IMG/VR virus record: IMGVR_UViG_3300034198_015973
Span: 1-25,376 of that record
Strand: one strand, 5' to 3'
Length of the DNA: 25,376 nt
Source: a virus
Numbering within the stretch: position 1 is the stretch's first letter; each line of letters starts with the position of its first letter. The notes under the pieces were generated by a model. The model worked only from the letters and a program-made list of their open reading frames with translations. It was not told where the DNA came from and did not search any database. Shown piece by piece: positions 20,242 to 25,376 of this stretch. A program made the translations under genes and the position numbers.

Positions 20242-20253
20242 CTGCTATTTAGC
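20242..20253 (-). promoter_or_regulatory. TAAATA motif before the spike base gene
   Basis: On the - strand TAAATA runs 20251-20246 and is followed after four bases by ATG 20241. The motif is flanked by TGCTA and TAGCA (reading TGCTATTTAGCA on the + strand, 20243-20254), a small five-pair palindrome. It is the only start-associated copy on the - strand. Confidence 0.6.
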
Positions 20254-20272
20254 ATGATTGCGCGCGGGCCGA

Positions 20273-20449
20273 TTAGAGCCACCCCAACATTCGGCCTGCT
20301 ACCCCCAAAGCACTGATACCGCTCGCCCCTACCACCAAGTAGCCACGGGTGGAGCCCGCACGCATTCTCAGGATGACAAGCGCCAAGATGGTCCATCCGG
20401 GGCCACGCTCCGTCAGCTTATTGAGAACTGATGCTTCATGGATGTTCAC
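20273..20449 (-). CDS. Small membrane protein (58 residues)
   Basis: GTG 20449 was chosen because GGTGGAG (20462-20456) lies six bases upstream; a TTG at 20467 would add six residues. The protein opens MNIHEASVLNKLTERGPGW, then has a span-like stretch TILALVILRM and, after RAGSTRGY, a second, LVVGASGISALGVAGRMLGWL. No family is recognised. It is the first gene of the spike operon, about 30 bases before the spike base start, and could be a third spike-associated or lysis-associated membrane protein. Confidence 0.55.
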   Translation of the reverse strand: MNIHEASVLNKLTERGPGWTILALVILRMRAGSTRGYLVVGASGISALGVAGRMLGWL

Positions 20450-20638
20450 CGGGCGCTCCACCGTCAAAAATCGAAATTAGATTTGTGACGCTGGGTGCAA
20501 AGCCGCACTGCGATGATTAATAGGGATCAGATTTTTGAATTGGCGTCAACCGGTTGACCGGCGCACTTCTCGCAAAAATATGCGGCTAAAGGGCTTGACA
20601 GCGAATTTTCAAATGCGCAACCACCTGTATTTACAAGG
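20450..20638. other. Intergenic region between spike operon and recombinase with a 14-base palindrome
   Basis: This 189-base gap lies upstream of the spike operon and downstream of the recombinase. It contains the perfect palindrome GTCAACCGGTTGAC (20545-20558), which could be a repressor operator. A TTGACA at 20595-20600 on the + strand has no -10 box at a suitable distance. A TAAATA copy on the - strand (20633-20628) lies next to another that overlaps the recombinase stop (20645-20640). No gene is seen here. Confidence 0.5.
20545..20558. repeat. Perfect 14-base palindrome
   Basis: GTCAACCGGTTGAC equals its own reverse complement. It lies about 100 bases upstream of the GTG of the 58-residue gene, in the only sizeable non-coding stretch of the right prophage arm, which suits an operator for the spike operon. 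Confidence 0.6.
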
Positions 20639-22336
20639 TTATTTACTCGATAGGTCCGGACAAACTCGACGCAAATAACGCGCTTCTCTGACATCGTCGG
20701 TCGCATTGTCGCGCATCGAATGCATCAGGTCGAAATCCCAAACTCGTGGAGCGGCGCGCCCCCTGCCCGCCTTCACGCTGATTACCCGTCGTCCACCAAC
20801 GAACTTCACTATCGACACGCCATCATCGCGGCAGTCGATCCGGTCGATAACAGACCGAAACCCCTGAGCGACTTTCAAGCGAGCGGTCGTCCGCTCTTCA
20901 TCATCTTCGGCTTCCAAGTTTTCACGAATCGCGTTCAGGCGACTGATGTGTTCCGCCGCCGACACCTTCCCTGCCGCCATCGCGCGCGACGCCCGCAATT
21001 CGACAATCTCAGCCGCAATTGCTTCGGCTTCCGCCTCACGTTGCCCCGCTAGCTTCTGCGCAATGGCGCTCGCGCCCGCGTTCATCCAAAGCTCTTCAGC
21101 CGCCTTGTAGGCGATGTCGTGATCCCGCTGACGGTCTGCAATTTGGATATCAAGGCGCGCCACGTCTTCGCGGCGGGAGAATGACGCATCGTCCAGCGAC
21201 AGGTGGAGCGCCGAATCGATCAACGCTCTCTCCAGCGAGACGTACGCGATGGTTCGCTTGTTCGAGCAGCCACCATCGTTCGCGATTGGGCAAACGAGCG
21301 ATGCCGCCTTCGTCTTGGTTGGCGCTTGCTCGACGCCATTTCGAACTCGAACGTAACCGGCGCGACGACCATTCCGGTAGTTCATTTTCGCGCCGCATGT
21401 CGCGCAATGCGCCAGCCCCGCAAACAAATTGGGGATGTCAGCCTTGTTTCCCGCAACCGCCTTACGATCAGCGGCAGCGGTTGAAACACGGGCAAAAAGA
21501 TCGGGGTCGATGATACGAGGATAATAATCGCGGATCGGATCACCCACGGGGACACGCTTGTCGCCTACCATCCGCATTGGCTGATGATCGCCAGTCACGG
21601 CGGGGTCGGTTAGCATTCGAACCAACGTTCCTCGCGACCATGCGCGCGGCGTTCGATTTGCGAATCTCGCCCATGGCTTGATACCGCGTTCGTTCAGCGA
21701 ACGGGCTATGCGCTGCGAACCCATCCCGTTATCGGCAAGCTCGTAAATCAGGCGGACGGTGTCGTCGCGATTTTCGAAAACCTCATAGCGCGATCGGTCT
21801 TCACTGATTCGAAGCCATGCAGGACATAGAGCGCTCACCGGCTTCTTCGCCTCTGTCATCGCGGTGCGTCGTGCATCCCATTTTGCTCGACCATGGCTCG
21901 ACTTCTTGGCCGATTCTTCGTGGTTCATGCGCAAGCGAACGATCAGTTCGATCATCGCGGCGAATTCGATGGGCTGGTAGGCTTCATAGAGCCGGTCGCC
22001 TTCGACAGTGGCAATCGACAGCCCACTCTTTGTCAGCGCGCGAATCAGGTCATAAGTCTCGTTATGATCCTCACGGCTGAGGCGGTCGAGGCGTTCAATC
22101 ACCAACACCTTGCCGACGTGTAGACCGTCTCGGGCTTCGCGTTCGAGCGTCCCAAGCGCGGCATTCGCGAGACGATGATGGCCTTTAAATCCCGACCGGC
22201 CCTCATCCTTGAGGATCGTTTCAAGCGTCCACCCCTTAGACTCTATATATGGAGTGCACGTCCGAAGCTGACGCGGAATCGAATCGCCCGTGGCCTGAGC
22301 GTCAGACGAAAACCGCGCATATATAATAGCCTGCAT
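20639..22336 (-). CDS. Large serine recombinase (prophage integrase)
   Basis: This 565-residue protein is an integrase of the large serine recombinase family, which joins attP and attB through a Ser-linked intermediate. The resolvase domain (about 1-150) opens MQAIIYARFSSDAQATGDS, with the nucleophile in RFSS, and has KVLVIERLDRLSREDHNETYDL. The recombinase domain follows with SLNERGIKPWARFANRTPRAW. A zinc ribbon near residue 310 has CATCGAKM and later CPIANDGGC. A coiled coil with ADRQRDHDIAYKAAEELW comes after. ATG 22336 was chosen over the ATG one codon upstream, since GAGG lies seven bases before it. The gene starts 14 bases after the mutL stop in the same direction, so in the lysogen it may be read with mutL. 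Confidence 0.9.
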   Translation of the reverse strand: MQAIIYARFSSDAQATGDSIPRQLRTCTPYIESKGWTLETILKDEGRSGFKGHHRLANAALGTLEREARDGLHVGKVLVIERLDRLSREDHNETYDLIRALTKSGLSIATVEGDRLYEAYQPIEFAAMIELIVRLRMNHEESAKKSSHGRAKWDARRTAMTEAKKPVSALCPAWLRISEDRSRYEVFENRDDTVRLIYELADNGMGSQRIARSLNERGIKPWARFANRTPRAWSRGTLVRMLTDPAVTGDHQPMRMVGDKRVPVGDPIRDYYPRIIDPDLFARVSTAAADRKAVAGNKADIPNLFAGLAHCATCGAKMNYRNGRRAGYVRVRNGVEQAPTKTKAASLVCPIANDGGCSNKRTIAYVSLERALIDSALHLSLDDASFSRREDVARLDIQIADRQRDHDIAYKAAEELWMNAGASAIAQKLAGQREAEAEAIAAEIVELRASRAMAAGKVSAAEHISRLNAIRENLEAEDDEERTTARLKVAQGFRSVIDRIDCRDDGVSIVKFVGGRRVISVKAGRGRAAPRVWDFDLMHSMRDNATDDVREARYLRRVCPDLSSK

Positions 22337-22353
22337 CATTCGACCTCACTTTA
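22337..22353. other. Inferred right prophage end (attR) at the 3' end of mutL
   Basis: The boundary between prophage and host must lie between the recombinase start and the mutL stop, or inside the last codons of mutL. MutL ends in a normal SLAKLFGR, so integration kept or restored its C-terminus. The core cannot be placed because the left end is outside the window. Confidence 0.4.
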
Positions 22354-24135
22354 ACGCCCGAACAGCTTCGCGAGCGATTGTGAGTCGAGCTTTACCCAGG
22401 TCGGGCGGCCATGGTTGCACTGGCCGGAATGGGGCGTGACTTCCATTTCGCGCAGCAGCGCATTCATCTCGGCAACCGACAGGATGCGGCCTGCGCGCAC
22501 CGAGCCGTGGCAAGCCATGGTGGCGGCGACATGATCCAGCCGTTCGCGCAGGGATAGCGCCTGGTCGAAGGCGGCGAGTTCGTCGGCGAGGTCGGCGACC
22601 AGCCCCTTGGGGTCGCTCTGCCCCAAGAGTGCTGGCGTGGAGCGGACCAGCATCGCGGTCGGACCGAAGCGTTCGAGGTCGAGGCCGAATTCCGCCAGTT
22701 CCTCGGCGCGCGCTTCCAGCCGGTCGCAGGCGGGTTCGTCCAGTTCGACCACTTCGGGGATGAGCATGGCCTGCGAGGCCACCCGGCCGCCGGTCAGCGC
22801 GGCGCGCATCCGCTCCAGCACCAGCCGTTCATGCGCGGCATGCTGATCGACCAGGACCAGGCCGTCCTCCGCCTCGGCGACGATATAGGTCTTGGCGACC
22901 TGCCCCCGCGCGACGCCCATCGGATATTGGCGAACCTCCGGCGGGGAAGCGAAAGCCGCTTCGGCACGGGCGAGCGGCGGGGGCACTGCAAAGCCGGGAC
23001 GCGGCGCGAAAAGCGACTGGCGCTCCATGACCCGCGTCTCGGGCGCAGACGATGCCCAGTCATCGGCGACCGGGGCGGCGGCCACGGGCGCAGCGACACT
23101 CTCTGCCTGCCACATGGCCAGTGCCGAGTCCGGCGGACGCTGCACGCTGCGATGACCCGCTTCGTCCAGCGCGCGACGCAGGCCGGATACGATCATGCCC
23201 CGGATCAGCGCAGGATCCCGAAAGCGCACCTCGGTCTTGGCCGGATGGACGTTCACATCGACTTCCGACGGCGGCATGTCGAGGAAGAGCGCCACGACCG
23301 CGTGACGATCCCGTGGCAGCATCTCCGCATAAGCCCCTCGGATCGCGCCCATTAACAGGCGATCGCGGACCGGTCGGCCATTGACGAACAGATATTGATG
23401 GTCGGCGATACCCCGGTTGAACGTCGGCAGCCCAGCGACCCCGCCCAGCGACACGGTGTCGCGCACCCAGTCGATCGCGACCGAATTCTCCGCCAGCGCT
23501 CGGTCGGTCAGGCCAGCCACGCGGCCGGGCCGCTCCTCGCCGCCCGGCACCGTCAGCACCCGCCGACCGTCGTGCTCCAGCGTGAAGGCAATATCGGGCC
23601 GCGCCATCGCCAGGCGGCGCACCATGTCGAGGCAGGCGGCATATTCCGAACGCGGCGAGCGCAGGAACTTGCGCCGCGCCGGGACCCGCGCGAACAGGTC
23701 CTCCACCACGATCCGGGTCCCCGGCGGCACGGCGGCGGGGCCGTCGCGCAGCACCTCGCCATTGTCGACGACACGGCTCCACCCGTCGCGGCCCGCCGGT
23801 CTGCTTTCGATCGTGACCCGTGCGACGCTGGCGATCGAGGGCAGCGCTTCGCCGCGAAAACCCAGGGTCAGAACCGATTCGATCGCTTCGTCCAGCAGCT
23901 TGGACGTACAGTGCCTCTCCAGCGCCAGCGCCATATCCTCGGCCGACATGCCGCACCCGTCATCGGCCACCTCGATCCGGCCAATGCCCCCTTGCCCGAT
24001 CGTCACCGCGATCCGGCTGGACCCCGCATCGATTGAATTTTCGACCAATTCCTTCAACGCACTGGCGGGCCTTTCCACCACTTCACCGGCCGCGATACGA
24101 TTGACGAGATGGGGAGGCAGACGCCGTATTGACAT
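22351..24135 (-). CDS. mutL: DNA mismatch repair protein MutL
   Basis: This host gene of 594 residues links MutS mismatch recognition to strand incision. The GHKL ATPase domain opens MSIRRLPPHLVNRIAAGEVV, with ELVENSIDAGSSRI (ATP-binding Asn), DDGCGM and GFRGEALPSIASV. The transducer domain has a typical NGRPVRDRLL and DVNVHPAKTEVRF. The C-terminal domain carries VDQHAAHERLVLERM, the DQHA(x)2E(x)4E metal motif of MutL proteins with their own nicking endonuclease, as expected in bacteria without MutH. Length is normal and no break is seen. It is divergent from mreB. Base composition is clearly more GC-rich than the prophage. Confidence 0.97.
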   Translation of the reverse strand: MSIRRLPPHLVNRIAAGEVVERPASALKELVENSIDAGSSRIAVTIGQGGIGRIEVADDGCGMSAEDMALALERHCTSKLLDEAIESVLTLGFRGEALPSIASVARVTIESRPAGRDGWSRVVDNGEVLRDGPAAVPPGTRIVVEDLFARVPARRKFLRSPRSEYAACLDMVRRLAMARPDIAFTLEHDGRRVLTVPGGEERPGRVAGLTDRALAENSVAIDWVRDTVSLGGVAGLPTFNRGIADHQYLFVNGRPVRDRLLMGAIRGAYAEMLPRDRHAVVALFLDMPPSEVDVNVHPAKTEVRFRDPALIRGMIVSGLRRALDEAGHRSVQRPPDSALAMWQAESVAAPVAAAPVADDWASSAPETRVMERQSLFAPRPGFAVPPPLARAEAAFASPPEVRQYPMGVARGQVAKTYIVAEAEDGLVLVDQHAAHERLVLERMRAALTGGRVASQAMLIPEVVELDEPACDRLEARAEELAEFGLDLERFGPTAMLVRSTPALLGQSDPKGLVADLADELAAFDQALSLRERLDHVAATMACHGSVRAGRILSVAEMNALLREMEVTPHSGQCNHGRPTWVKLDSQSLAKLFGR

Positions 24136-25323
<1,188 letters not shown>

Positions 25324-25347
25324 CCTCCAGCATAAGGGGACCGGCGC

Positions 25348-25376
25348 ATGGCGCCCGCCCGCGACCGTCGCACCGG
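25348..25376 (+). CDS. mreC: Start of mreC (partial)
   Basis: ATG 25348 opens MAPARDRRT, with AAGGGGA about seven bases upstream. Only nine codons are inside the window. The short basic start after mreB is the usual N-terminus of MreC before its single membrane span; the gene name rests on the mre operon order and is not provable from this stub. Confidence 0.6.

Noticed and set aside
20595-20600. TTGACA as a -35 box on the + strand
   Set aside because: No -10-like hexamer at 16-18 bases; it would also drive transcription antisense to the recombinase.
23060-23956. Long frame (298 codons) within mutL
   Set aside because: It is a GC-rich shadow with low-complexity Arg/Gly/Ala composition in another frame of a fully conserved mutL.

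Overview
The window holds the right-hand part of a siphovirus prophage (about bases 1-22345) followed by host chromosome: mutL, mreB and the first codons of mreC. The host is probably an alphaproteobacterium of the Sphingomonadales type. That is inferred from the high GC of the host genes, the divergent mutL/mreB arrangement, and prophage proteins that resemble those of Rhodobacter gene transfer agents (GTAs) and their relatives. The prophage DNA looks visibly less GC-rich than mutL/mreB.

Layout. On the + strand, bases 2-16916 form a late operon in canonical HK97/GTA order: portal (3' part), prohead protease with a probable nested scaffold, major capsid, a terminator, connector, head-closure gene broken by an in-frame TAA, gp10-like gene, DUF3168 tail completion, major tail tube, tail assembly chaperone with a -1 frameshift extension, tape measure, distal tail protein, hub protein, DUF6950-like peptidase relative, tail tip protein, and a 1978-residue modular central fibre. 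Three very small genes follow (16942-17715). On the - strand there is a convergent run of three tiny membrane or unknown proteins (18263-17718). Next comes a short operon (20449-18368) for a small membrane protein, a GTA-type spike base protein and an SGNH-fold hydrolase, probably head spikes that bind or trim capsule. Last is a large serine recombinase (22336-20639), which starts 14 bases after the mutL stop, so the right attachment site should lie there.

The most unusual signal is a recurring hexamer, TAAATA. It lies 4-5 bases before the start codon of nine prophage genes on both strands, and 27 bases before a tenth. It occurs before genes whose starts do not overlap the upstream gene, and mostly replaces a Shine-Dalgarno sequence. 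At several of these sites unrelated sequences form inverted repeats that put the start codon in a stem and often the hexamer in the loop. This looks like a phage-wide start-associated sequence, perhaps a translational operator family or, alternatively, a late-promoter box for leaderless mRNAs.

Other points of note are the in-frame ochre stop in the head-closure gene, the A9 slippery site with a correctly spaced stem, the protease/scaffold nesting, a GNRA-loop terminator right after the capsid gene, a FAM3/ILEI-like domain inside the tail fibre, and an integrase that would be transcribed with mutL in the lysogen. No rRNA, tRNA, CRISPR array or insertion sequence was seen.
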